NCBI GenBank assembly: GCA_040081265.1
Contig: JBEBGV010000076.1
Coordinates: 1-19,872 of the forward strand
Direction: 5' to 3'
DNA: 19,872 nt
DNA from: JBEBGV01 sp040081265
GTDB lineage: Bacteria; Acidobacteriota; Vicinamibacteria; Vicinamibacterales; UBA2999
Each line of letters starts with the position of its first letter. The stretch's first letter is position 1. Shown here piece by piece: positions 6,491 to 14,341 of this stretch. The position numbers and the translations under genes are program-made. Under the pieces are notes generated by a model. That model was not told the DNA's origin, searched no databases, and saw only the letters and a program-made list of their open reading frames with translations.

Positions 6491-7519
6491 ATGAAGTCAG
6501 CTTTGTCAATGGCCGCGGGAGCGGCTCTGCTCGGCGCCGCCCTGATCGCGGTGTCAGTGACGGTTGAGGCTCAGCAGGGGACGACTTTGCTCCCGGTTCC
6601 GAAAGCCGGAGTGAAACCCGCCTATGACGATGGCAACGTGGAGGCGATCAAGGTTCGCGGCCCACTCCATCTGGTCGCCGGCTCAGGGGCCAACATCACG
6701 GTGCTGGTCGACGCCGATGGCCCGCTGCTCGTGGACTCGAGCGTGCCTGAGATGGCTCCCAAAATCGTGGCGGCGGTGAAGACCCTCTCGCCTCAGCCAA
6801 TCCGGTTCATCATCAACACGAGCGCCGACGAGCACCACACCAAGGGCAACGAGGCGATCTCGATTGCTGGTCGCAATATCTATGCGGCGGTCGGTGGCGG
6901 AATCGGACGCGAACCACCACGCGCGCAGGGCGCCCCGATCTATTCGCACGAACTCACGATGCACCGGATGGCCGGCCTGCTGCCTGGCGAGACAGCGCGC
7001 ACTGACACGATGTGGCCGCAGAACACCTTCTTCGGTGAGCGCAAGAATCTTGTGTGGGGTGGCGAAACGATCGACATCCTCCACAAGCCGAACGCCCACA
7101 CCGACGGCGACGTGATCGTGTGGTTCCGCACCTCGGACGTGATTGCGACCGGTGACATCCTGACGACAGTCACCTATCCGGTCATCGATCGGAAGCGGGG
7201 TGGCAGTATTCAGGGGTACCTCAACGCACTCAACGACATCCTCGACATCATGGTGCCGGCGCTGAACAATCAGGGCGGCACACTGGCGATCCCCGGACAC
7301 GGCCGCATCTGCAACGAGGGCGATGTCGCCGAGATCCGCGACACGATGACGATCATCCGGGACCGCATCGCTGACCTGGCCGGTAAGGGCATGACGCTGG
7401 CACAGGTCAAGGCGGCGAAGCCGACCCTCGATTACGATGGGATTTTCGGCGACCCCAACGCCTTCATCGAAGCGGTCTACGCCGACGTCTCCGCGCCGGC
7501 CGCGCCCGCCCGCCGCTAG
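6491..7519 (+). CDS. Exported metallo-beta-lactamase-fold protein with altered metal site
   Basis: The 342-residue protein has a signal peptide (about 1-28) and GGAG six bases before its ATG. The MBL fold is shown by NITVLVDADGPLLVDSS (about 70-86), the motif-2 loop at 109-120, AHTDGD (H203), ATGDIL (D222) and IPGHGR (H270). The usual HxHxDH is replaced: NTSADEHHTKGN gives S111, D113, H115 and H116 where H, H, D and H are expected. The second-half ligands are intact. Related exported MBL proteins also carry NTSAD-type loops, so this is probably a subfamily trait, but canonical two-zinc hydrolysis is doubtful. A terminator follows directly. Confidence 0.88.
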   Translation: MKSALSMAAGAALLGAALIAVSVTVEAQQGTTLLPVPKAGVKPAYDDGNVEAIKVRGPLHLVAGSGANITVLVDADGPLLVDSSVPEMAPKIVAAVKTLSPQPIRFIINTSADEHHTKGNEAISIAGRNIYAAVGGGIGREPPRAQGAPIYSHELTMHRMAGLLPGETARTDTMWPQNTFFGERKNLVWGGETIDILHKPNAHTDGDVIVWFRTSDVIATGDILTTVTYPVIDRKRGGSIQGYLNALNDILDIMVPALNNQGGTLAIPGHGRICNEGDVAEIRDTMTIIRDRIADLAGKGMTLAQVKAAKPTLDYDGIFGDPNAFIEAVYADVSAPAAPARR

Positions 7520-7525
7520 TACGAC

Positions 7526-7554
7526 GCAGGCCGGGCCCTGGCGGCCCGGCCTGC
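7526..7554. terminator. Bidirectional terminator between convergent genes
   Basis: Perfect 12-base arms (GCAGGCCGGGCC at 7526-7537, GGCCCGGCCTGC at 7543-7554) enclose a CTGGC loop. On the plus strand a pyrimidine tract with T-runs (CCTTTCCTCTATTTCC) follows. It lies 7 bases after the MBL gene and 9 bases beyond the end of the minus-strand AsmA gene, so it can serve both. Confidence 0.82.
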
Positions 7555-7562
7555 CCTTTCCT

Positions 7563-9095
7563 CTATTTCCTGCTGAAGATTCGCCTCGCTTCGACCTTGA
7601 AGGCGGGCTTGGCGACGGTGCCGGTAATCGCGATGGGAATCTGCGTGCCGGCGCCATTGCGTCTGAACAGCGGGTCCACTGCCTTCAGCAGGATTGACTT
7701 GAAGCCGGTGACCGTCTTCGAGACCGGCGCGTCGAGCGACAGCGTGCCCCTGAACGCCATCGTCTCGGTGGGCAGCCGATAGTTGCCGGCAAGGTCCACC
7801 CGGGCGCCGTTGACGCTGAACTGCAGTCGAGGCAGAGACAACACGCCCTTCTCGAGTGCGAACGTGCCGCCAAATGCGGAGAGGACGTTGTTCACGTTCT
7901 GATTCTTCGGCTGGCCACGCCCGCGCCGGCTGAGCGCATCCACTTTGTCCTGCACGGCGTCGCTCGTGAACTGGCCCTGCGCGATGCTGAACGTGCCATT
8001 GAGATCGAGGCGCAGCGGAATGTCCTCATCGGAGGGGGGCAGGACGAAGCTCGTATCCAGGTTGAGGAGACCCCGCATCGGCGGGTCCGCATCGCCCTTG
8101 ATCGCCAGGCGCAGCAGATCTTCGAACCTGGCGTCGTCGGCCGTGACCCGAAGCGAGATGGCGCGCGCTTTCGCACCAGGCATCGAAGCGATCGAACCGC
8201 GGGCGGTCAGACGTGACGAGCCGAGGGTCGCGTTGACCTGCTCGAGTATCGTGTCTCCGCTGGTCCCGTCGACGATGGCGACGTATTGCGTTTCCAGCGG
8301 CACAGCATTACCCGCCATCTTCAACTGAAAGTCACGGCTCGTGGTCGTCCCTTCGACACGGATGCGCTCGAGGACACCGGCAAACTTCCCTGACGATTCG
8401 AGCGCTCCGCCGATGCCCTTGATGGTGCCGAGGTCGCCATTGGCCAGCAGGTAGACACCATCGAGTGGGGTGGTGGCGAAGTCGGTGGCATCCCAGGGAC
8501 CGATGTGCCCCTCGGCTTGAATAAGCGCTGTAGGCTTGGGGTTGGTGATCTGGGCGGCGTAGGTACTCGACCGGTCGAATCCGAAATCGGTGACGCTCAC
8601 CTCATGCAGCGCGAACTCGAGAGGGACCTTCTGGGGATTGCGTGGGACGATCACCAGACGTCCGTTCCGGACGACGACGCGGTCAACCAGGACGTCGTTC
8701 TTGGGGCGCGTCATCGCAGGCTGACCGCTCGCCCCACGGACGATCCTGAGCTCGAGGCCGTCCAGTTCGATGCTCGAGACATGCCGGCGCCACAGCGCCC
8801 ACGGGGAGCCCGAGATCTGAAACCTGTCGATGGCGACAAATGGAACGCTCTCCGAGCTATCACGTCGCGTCGCCCGAAACTCCGTGCCCATCACTGCCAG
8901 GGACGGATAGAGGATCAGTTCGATGGTTCCGACTTCGACCCGCGCGTTGAGTCTTGCCTCGAGAAAGGAGATTGCCCGCCGCTCCACGTAGTTCGAGGTC
9001 CAGGTGCTCCTCAGCGCGAGAATCGACGCGCCGAACAGGAGGGCCACACTTCCTGCTGCGACGGCTGCCATGCCAACGACCCGGGATTTCCGCAC
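7563..9095 (-). CDS. AsmA-like protein with one N-terminal membrane anchor
   Basis: The 510-residue product starts at a GTG (9095-9093) preceded by a very strong AAGGAGGAGGA. One hydrophobic segment at about 8-28 is followed by a long, largely beta-strand periplasmic region with repeated L-x-G and L-D-G-x-x-L patterns, beginning ARLNARVEVGTIEL. The C-terminal third (about 330-505: ALSAFGGTFALEKGVLSL, ARVDLAGNYRLPTETMAFRGTLSL, PIAITGTVAKPAFKV) matches the AsmA C-terminal domain. AsmA-family proteins take part in envelope biogenesis, and larger relatives act in phospholipid transfer between membranes. It follows the HTH-citrate synthase gene by 27 bases on the same strand, so co-transcription is likely, though no functional link is obvious. 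Confidence 0.88.
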   Translation of the reverse strand: MRKSRVVGMAAVAAGSVALLFGASILALRSTWTSNYVERRAISFLEARLNARVEVGTIELILYPSLAVMGTEFRATRRDSSESVPFVAIDRFQISGSPWALWRRHVSSIELDGLELRIVRGASGQPAMTRPKNDVLVDRVVVRNGRLVIVPRNPQKVPLEFALHEVSVTDFGFDRSSTYAAQITNPKPTALIQAEGHIGPWDATDFATTPLDGVYLLANGDLGTIKGIGGALESSGKFAGVLERIRVEGTTTSRDFQLKMAGNAVPLETQYVAIVDGTSGDTILEQVNATLGSSRLTARGSIASMPGAKARAISLRVTADDARFEDLLRLAIKGDADPPMRGLLNLDTSFVLPPSDEDIPLRLDLNGTFSIAQGQFTSDAVQDKVDALSRRGRGQPKNQNVNNVLSAFGGTFALEKGVLSLPRLQFSVNGARVDLAGNYRLPTETMAFRGTLSLDAPVSKTVTGFKSILLKAVDPLFRRNGAGTQIPIAITGTVAKPAFKVEARRIFSRK

Positions 9096-9122
9096 TCCTC
9101 CTCCTTGGGTGATCGTATTGCG

Positions 9123-10304
9123 TCAATCCTCTGCACGACGCGGGCCGACATACAGCGCCCGCAAACGCAGGGCACTCCGGTCCGTGTACTCCTCGATCGC
9201 ATGAGCCAGCCAGCCCGACAGGCGCCCGATTGTAAAAATAGCCTCGCCAGCCCCTGCCGAAAGTCGCAACTGATGAGCCAGAGTGGCGAGCGCGAAGTCC
9301 ACGTTCGGCTGCAGCATGCCCTGGGCGGCGGCGACCTCCAGCACGGCATCGGCCGCGGTGGCCGGTCCGAACGACCGGGCCAACGGGAGCAGGACTGACA
9401 CGCGCGGGTCACCCTCCGGGTAGAGCGGATGGCCGAAACCGGGTACCGAAGCCTCGTCATGCAGGAGATGTCCCACCACCTGCGCCGCGTTCTCGCCACG
9501 CGTGACCCGGCGCAGGACATCCTCCACGCGACGGCTCGCCGCACCATGCCAGGTTCCGGACATCGGGCCAAGCCCGGCGACGACGGCGGCGTACGGGTCG
9601 GCCTTGAAGGACGCGGCGATTCGCACGGCAAGCGTTGATGCCGCAAGTTCGTGGTCGGCCATCACGATGAGCGCGGTTTCGATGGCGCGGACCGCGTCCC
9701 GAGACAGACGCCGGGGGCTGACCCACGCAGCGACATGCTCCGCGATGGACGCGGGCGTGCGTCGGCCCAGCGCGGCAGCTGTCGTTGCCAGCAGACGGCG
9801 GGCAGTGGCGACAGCTCCCGCAGGACGGAGGTCGAAGCGGAGGGGATCACCCGCGCCGATGATTGAGACGATGACCCGCACGCGGTCAGTCGCTGATGCC
9901 TGGCGGGGGAGCAGTGCAAGCGCGGCCCGTGCTTGATCAGCCGCATGGGTGTCGACCGGCCACTCCGGCCGCGCGGTCGACTCCTGGCCGAGCCACAACC
10001 ACTCGGCCACGTCTTCATACGAGCGCGTCTGTGCGAGCGACGCGGGGGCCAGGCCGCGATAGAAGTAGCGGCCCCGCTCGATGAGGGTAATCGCTGATTT
10101 GATCCTCAGGTCCGGCTGCCGTTCAGCGGGAACGCGGGCGCGACGGACGAGGGCATCGAGTTCGACCGGATCGAACCAGCTGCCACGTCGGCCCGGCAGG
10201 GCGTGGGCGGTGAGAAACCCGCGGCTGACGTAGGCGTAGAGGGTGGCGCGCTTGATGCCGATGCGGCCGGCCGCGGCGGCAGCGGACACAAGTCGAGTCT
10301 CCAT
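9123..10304 (-). CDS. Citrate-synthase-like protein with N-terminal helix-turn-helix
   Basis: This 393-residue protein fuses a MerR/excisionase-type helix-turn-helix (about 4-52: VSAAAAAGRIGIKRATLYAY, then GSWFDPVELDALVRR) to a citrate synthase domain (about 65-385). The catalytic triad equivalents are present: H253 in GTWHGAA, H292 in GFGHPLYPEGDPR and D336 in NVDF. However, the first motif is altered from GPLHGG, and the arginine that normally follows the second histidine (GHRVY) is lost. It may therefore bind a ligand such as oxaloacetate, citrate or acyl-CoA rather than turn over efficiently. The gene is divergent from a conventional citrate synthase, with TTGATC palindromes in the 55-base gap starting four bases before this ATG. 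A regulator of the neighbouring gene and of itself is a reasonable inference, but residual catalysis cannot be excluded. Confidence 0.88.
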   Translation of the reverse strand: METRLVSAAAAAGRIGIKRATLYAYVSRGFLTAHALPGRRGSWFDPVELDALVRRARVPAERQPDLRIKSAITLIERGRYFYRGLAPASLAQTRSYEDVAEWLWLGQESTARPEWPVDTHAADQARAALALLPRQASATDRVRVIVSIIGAGDPLRFDLRPAGAVATARRLLATTAAALGRRTPASIAEHVAAWVSPRRLSRDAVRAIETALIVMADHELAASTLAVRIAASFKADPYAAVVAGLGPMSGTWHGAASRRVEDVLRRVTRGENAAQVVGHLLHDEASVPGFGHPLYPEGDPRVSVLLPLARSFGPATAADAVLEVAAAQGMLQPNVDFALATLAHQLRLSAGAGEAIFTIGRLSGWLAHAIEEYTDRSALRLRALYVGPRRAED

Positions 10305-10307
10305 GGG

Positions 10308-10333
10308 TTGATCCTAGATCAAGATTGATCAAT
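10308..10333. promoter_or_regulatory. Two TTGATC palindromes in the divergent citrate synthase gap
   Basis: TTGATC-CTA-GATCAA (10308-10322) is a perfect interrupted palindrome, and ATTGATCAAT (10324-10333) is a second perfect palindrome built on the same TTGATC word. They begin four bases upstream of the HTH-citrate synthase ATG and end 26 bases before the other citrate synthase. The TTGATC at 10325-10330 could also serve as a -35 for the plus-strand gene (GATGAT at 10348-10353, 17-base spacer), which would give a leaderless message. Paired sites beside a gene for a DNA-binding protein suggest operators. Confidence 0.55.
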
Positions 10334-10359
10334 GTCATGGCCAGGCGGATGATGACCGC

Positions 10360-11475
10360 ATGGCTATCGCGATCGAAGCACCTGCCGGACTCGAAGGCGT
10401 CGTCGTTGCCAACACCGCGATCGGTGACGTGCGAGGCGATGAGGGTTTCTTTCACTACCGTGGGTATCCCGCGCCCGAACTTGCGGTCAGCAGGTCTCTC
10501 GAGGAGGTGTGGCACCTGCTTCAGCGGGGCCACCTCCCGTCAGCGATGGAGTTGCGCGCCTTCGTGCGCGACACGGCTCCGCTGCGCCAGTTGCCGCCGG
10601 CGGTGCTCGCCGCGCTGCCCGCGATTGCTTCAGTGGGGACGCCGATGGCGGGGCTGCGGACGGCGTTCTCTCTGGCCGGCCAGGACTCGGCGTCGTGGTT
10701 GGACCTCGACCCTGACGCCCGCGCGCGTGAGGCTCTGCGCCTGACCGCGATGATGCCGGCCCTGGTCGGGGCCCTCTGGCGCACGAGACGTGGCCAGCCG
10801 GTGGTGCCGTCAGATCCTGCGCTCGGCATCGCGCAGGACTATCTGCACATGATCTCTGGTGCCACGCCCGCTGATGACGCCGCGCGCGCGGTCGAACGGT
10901 ATCTGCTCCTGACAATCGATCACGGTTTCAACCCCTCGACGTTTGCGGCCAGGGTCGTCGCGTCCACCGGCGCGGATCTGGCAGCGACGGGCACCGCGGG
11001 TATCGCCGCGCTGTCGGGGCCTCTGCACGGCGGGGCTCCCAGCCGTGTCATTGGAATGCTGGACGAGATTGGCACGGCTGCCAACGCACGCCCGTGGCTC
11101 GAACGTGAGCTGGCCGCGGGACGCCGCATCATGGGTTTTGGCCACCGCGTCTATCGCACGGAGGACCCGCGTTCGAAGGTGCTCAAGGAGACAGCACTTG
11201 CGCTCGGAGGCCCGGTGGTGGCGCTGGCGGTGGAGGTCGAGCGGGTCGCGGTCGACATCCTCGAGCAGAAGTATCCGGAGCGGAACCTGCGCACCAACGT
11301 CGAGTTCTACGCCGGCGTGGTCCTGCACGAGATTGGCCTTCCTGCCGACCTGTTCTCGCCGTCGTTTGCCGTGAGCCGCATGATCGGGTGGATGGCGCAC
11401 GCCCTCGAGCAGATGGCTGGCAACCGCATCATTCGTCCGGCGTCGCGCTATTCAGGAACGGTGCAGCTGCCATAA
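10360..11475 (+). CDS. Citrate synthase (short type; citrate or 2-methylcitrate synthase)
   Basis: The 371-residue product has the length of the short citrate synthases that condense oxaloacetate with acetyl-CoA (or propionyl-CoA in methylcitrate synthases). Motifs are well kept: YRGYP near residue 33, ALSGPLHGGAPSRV (H223), MGFGHRVYRTEDPR (H262), a downstream R-K-like acyl-CoA region, and NVEFYAGVVL. The last holds E315 where the catalytic aspartate of NVDFY is usual; a glutamate is also seen in some bacterial relatives, but it merits attention. Citrate and methylcitrate synthase cannot be separated by eye, and no prp genes are adjacent. It is divergent from the HTH-citrate synthase and followed after nine bases by a DUF2277 gene. 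Confidence 0.92.
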   Translation: MAIAIEAPAGLEGVVVANTAIGDVRGDEGFFHYRGYPAPELAVSRSLEEVWHLLQRGHLPSAMELRAFVRDTAPLRQLPPAVLAALPAIASVGTPMAGLRTAFSLAGQDSASWLDLDPDARAREALRLTAMMPALVGALWRTRRGQPVVPSDPALGIAQDYLHMISGATPADDAARAVERYLLLTIDHGFNPSTFAARVVASTGADLAATGTAGIAALSGPLHGGAPSRVIGMLDEIGTAANARPWLERELAAGRRIMGFGHRVYRTEDPRSKVLKETALALGGPVVALAVEVERVAVDILEQKYPERNLRTNVEFYAGVVLHEIGLPADLFSPSFAVSRMIGWMAHALEQMAGNRIIRPASRYSGTVQLP

Positions 11476-11484
11476 TGGCGCTCC

Positions 11485-11760
11485 ATGTGCCGCAACATTC
11501 GGACGCTCTTCAACTTCGAACCACCAGCGACCGACGAGGAAATCCGCGCTGCGTCGCTCCAGTTCGTCCGCAAGCTCTCTGGCTTCACCGCGCCGTCGAA
11601 GGCGAACGAGGCCGCCTTTGCCGCCGCCGTTGACGACGTGGCCGCTGTGGCGCGTCGCCTGGTGGACGGGCTGGTGACCACCTCGGAACCGCGCGATCGT
11701 GTCGAGTGGGCCGAACGCGCCAAAGCGCGGTCCGCACAGCGGTTTGGCGACAGGCCCTAA
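11485..11760 (+). CDS. DUF2277 family protein
   Basis: The 91-residue product opens with MCRNIRTLFNFEPPATDEEI, followed by ASLQFVRKLSGFTAPSKANE, the hallmark of DUF2277, a family of small cytosolic helical proteins of about 80-95 residues with no established function. Length and all conserved blocks are complete; the C-terminal part (VEWAERAKARSAQRF) is basic. It begins nine bases after the citrate synthase stop and so is probably co-transcribed with it. No Shine-Dalgarno sequence is obvious, which would fit translation coupled to the upstream gene. The remaining 111 bases to the next gene hold no clear terminator. Confidence 0.9.
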   Translation: MCRNIRTLFNFEPPATDEEIRAASLQFVRKLSGFTAPSKANEAAFAAAVDDVAAVARRLVDGLVTTSEPRDRVEWAERAKARSAQRFGDRP

Positions 11761-11871
11761 CGAAAAACCAGCAAAATTCCACCCCTATCAGCGCTATCTC
11801 ACCCAGAATTCAACCGGCCTTCAGGACCCCTTCAAGACTCCCTTTCGCGACACGCGCAGTATCAACGCCGC

Positions 11872-14328
11872 GTGAAAAGTCACAGGTTTTCGATCCTTCT
11901 GATTGTTCTCATGAGGCTGCTGGTCGCCGGGGCCTCCGGCCAGGCGCCGGCCGCCCGTCCCGCGACGGTTCCCTCGACCCCGGCTCCGGCTCCCTCGAGG
12001 CCGGTCCAGGCAGGGGTTCCAGCGCCGTCGACGTTCCGTCCGGTTCTCGATCGCTACTGCGTCACCTGTCACAGCGACCGTCTCAAGACCGGCGGACTGT
12101 CGCTGCAGGCGACAAGCCTGGACGATGTGGCTGCCAACGGGGAGGTCTGGGAGAAGGTCATCCGGAAGCTGAATGCCGGGATGATGCCGCCCGCCGGGAT
12201 GCCACGGCCGGAGGCTGCGACGTCGCGCGCTCTGGTCGCCTCGCTCGGAGAGGCGCTGGACCGCGAAGCCGCCGCCCATCCCAATCCCGGTACCTCAGCG
12301 CTCCATCGTTTGAATCGCACCGAGTACGCCAACGTCATCAAGGACCTGCTGGGAGTTGAGATCGACGTGGCGTCGCTCCTCCCGGCCGACGACGCGGTCG
12401 CCGGCTTCGACAACATAGCGGCGGCCCTGGGCGTCTCGCCAGTGCTGCTCGAGCGGTATCTGGCGGCCGCCATGCGGATCGCGCCCGTGGCCGTCGGCAC
12501 CTACGCCGATGGGGCCGCGGAGTCCATCTACCGCGCTCCGGCTGACCTGAACCAGTTGCAGCACGTCGACGGCCTGCCATTCGGTACGCGGGGTGGGCTG
12601 CTGATCAAGCACAACTTCCCGATGAACGGCGAATACTTGATCCGGACCACGCTCTGGCGCAATAACGCCGGGCGCATCCGTGGACTCGAATCGCCGCATC
12701 AACTGGAGGTGCTCGTGGACGGCGAACGCGTGCATGCCGTCGTTGTGGGCACGCCGGAGCAGTTTGCCACCTCCTTTGACGATCGCCTCAACACGAAGAA
12801 CTCGGCCGAGTTCGACGCCACCTTGCAGGTGCGGGTGCCCGTCACCGCCGGACCCCACGAGGTGGGTGTGACGTTTGTGGCGAAGACGGCTGCGCAGGAC
12901 CCGCAGAAACTGCGTCCGTTCAGTTCGCCCTTCGATGCGGTCGACACCCACGGCGTCCCGCGCATCGATGCGGTGATGGTGACCGGGCCGTTCAATCCGA
13001 CCGGGCCTGGAGATACGCCGAGCCGGCGCAAGATTCTGACCTGTAAGCCGACCGGTGCCGCTGACGAGAGTACGTGCGCCCGCAGCATCCTGACGACGCT
13101 GGCACGTCGCGCCTACCGTCGCCCGACGACACCTGGAGATGCCGAACTGCTGATGGGGTTCTTCCAGGCAGGCCGTCGCGACGGGGGCAGCTTCGACCAC
13201 GGGATCGAACGCGGCCTGATCCGTATCCTGACCAGCCCGGAGTTCATCTTCAGGATGGAGCGGGATTCGGCGGCGGCGCGACCGGGAACCATGGCCCGGG
13301 TCAGCGACCTTGAACTCGCCTCACGCCTCTCGTTCTTCCTCTGGAGCAGCATCCCCGACGATGCCCTGATCCGCGCGGCCACGCTGGGGCAACTGCGCAC
13401 GCCGGCCGGCCTCGAGCGACAGGTGCGTCGGATGCTCCTTGACCCCAAAGCCGAGGCCATCGTGGCCAACTTCGCGGGCCAGTGGCTCTACCTCCGCAAC
13501 GTGCGCACGGTGACGCCAATCGCGGATGAGTTTCCCGACTTCGACGACGACCTCCGGCAGGGCTTCCGGCGGGAGACGGAACTGCTGTTCGGCAGCATCA
13601 TCCGCGAGGACCGCAGCGTGGTGGACCTGCTGACCGCTGACTACACGTTTGTGAACGAGCGGCTGGCGAAGCACTACGGAATTCCCGGTGTCTATGGCGA
13701 ACGATTCCGGCGCGTGCCCGTGGCAGACGAGGCACGTCGGGGGTTGCTCGGCCAGGGAAGCGTGCTGACGGTGACCTCCAATGCCAACCGCACCTCGCCG
13801 GTCAGGCGCGGCAAGTGGATTCTCGAGAACCTGATCGGCTCGCCGCCGCCCGCGCCGCCGCCGAACGTACCGGCGCTGACCGACAACAAGGATCGGGCAG
13901 TACCCCTGTCCATGCGACAGCAGATGGAACAGCACCGCGCCAACCCTGTGTGCGCGAGCTGTCATCGTCTGATGGATCCGCTCGGCCTTGCGCTGGAGAA
14001 TTTTGATGCGACCGGGGCCTGGCGCGTGCGTGACGCCTCGTCGCTGGTCGACGCCTCGACCGAACTGGCCGACGGCAACAAGATCAATGGTCCGGTCGGC
14101 CTCAGGCAGACATTGCTGCGGCAACCCGAGACGTTCGTGCGCACCATGACCGAGAAGCTGATGACCTATGGACTTGGTCGCAGCCTCGAGTTTTACGACA
14201 TGCCCACCGTGCGTGAGGTGGTCAGAACTTCGTCGGCCAGCAACTACCGGTTCTCGTCGCTCGTGCTGGGGATTGTCAACAGCATGCCGTTCCAGATGCG
14301 GATGAAGCCCGTCCAGGGCACCGAATAA
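11872..14328 (+). CDS. Secreted di-haem DUF1592 (PSCyt/PSD multidomain) protein, copy A
   Basis: The 818-residue protein starts at a GTG with no clear ribosome site; this start supplies a signal peptide (MKSHRFSILLIVLMRLLVAG) and a Pro/Ala-rich linker. Domain order fits the Planctomycete-type architecture: PSCyt with CVTCH (residues 63-67), PSD3/DUF1587 from LHRLNRTEYANVIKDLLG (144), a beta-rich region (about 230-345), PSD5/DUF1595 (402-463), PSD4/DUF1592 (478-609), PSCyt3/DUF1588 from RRGLLGQGS (622) with a second haem site CASCH (694-698), and PSD2/DUF1585 (about 732-805). Both CxxCH motifs imply covalent haem added in the periplasm. The biochemical role of this family is not established. 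The DUF1552 gene follows after 13 bases. Confidence 0.93.
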   Translation: MKSHRFSILLIVLMRLLVAGASGQAPAARPATVPSTPAPAPSRPVQAGVPAPSTFRPVLDRYCVTCHSDRLKTGGLSLQATSLDDVAANGEVWEKVIRKLNAGMMPPAGMPRPEAATSRALVASLGEALDREAAAHPNPGTSALHRLNRTEYANVIKDLLGVEIDVASLLPADDAVAGFDNIAAALGVSPVLLERYLAAAMRIAPVAVGTYADGAAESIYRAPADLNQLQHVDGLPFGTRGGLLIKHNFPMNGEYLIRTTLWRNNAGRIRGLESPHQLEVLVDGERVHAVVVGTPEQFATSFDDRLNTKNSAEFDATLQVRVPVTAGPHEVGVTFVAKTAAQDPQKLRPFSSPFDAVDTHGVPRIDAVMVTGPFNPTGPGDTPSRRKILTCKPTGAADESTCARSILTTLARRAYRRPTTPGDAELLMGFFQAGRRDGGSFDHGIERGLIRILTSPEFIFRMERDSAAARPGTMARVSDLELASRLSFFLWSSIPDDALIRAATLGQLRTPAGLERQVRRMLLDPKAEAIVANFAGQWLYLRNVRTVTPIADEFPDFDDDLRQGFRRETELLFGSIIREDRSVVDLLTADYTFVNERLAKHYGIPGVYGERFRRVPVADEARRGLLGQGSVLTVTSNANRTSPVRRGKWILENLIGSPPPAPPPNVPALTDNKDRAVPLSMRQQMEQHRANPVCASCHRLMDPLGLALENFDATGAWRVRDASSLVDASTELADGNKINGPVGLRQTLLRQPETFVRTMTEKLMTYGLGRSLEFYDMPTVREVVRTSSASNYRFSSLVLGIVNSMPFQMRMKPVQGTE

Positions 14329-14341
14329 GGAGAGCTCTGCA

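Noticed and set aside
9011..9646. Alternative minus-strand frame across the AsmA/HTH-citrate synthase junction
   Set aside because: It is Arg/Pro/Cys-rich shadow sequence; both flanking genes have strong family motifs and good starts.
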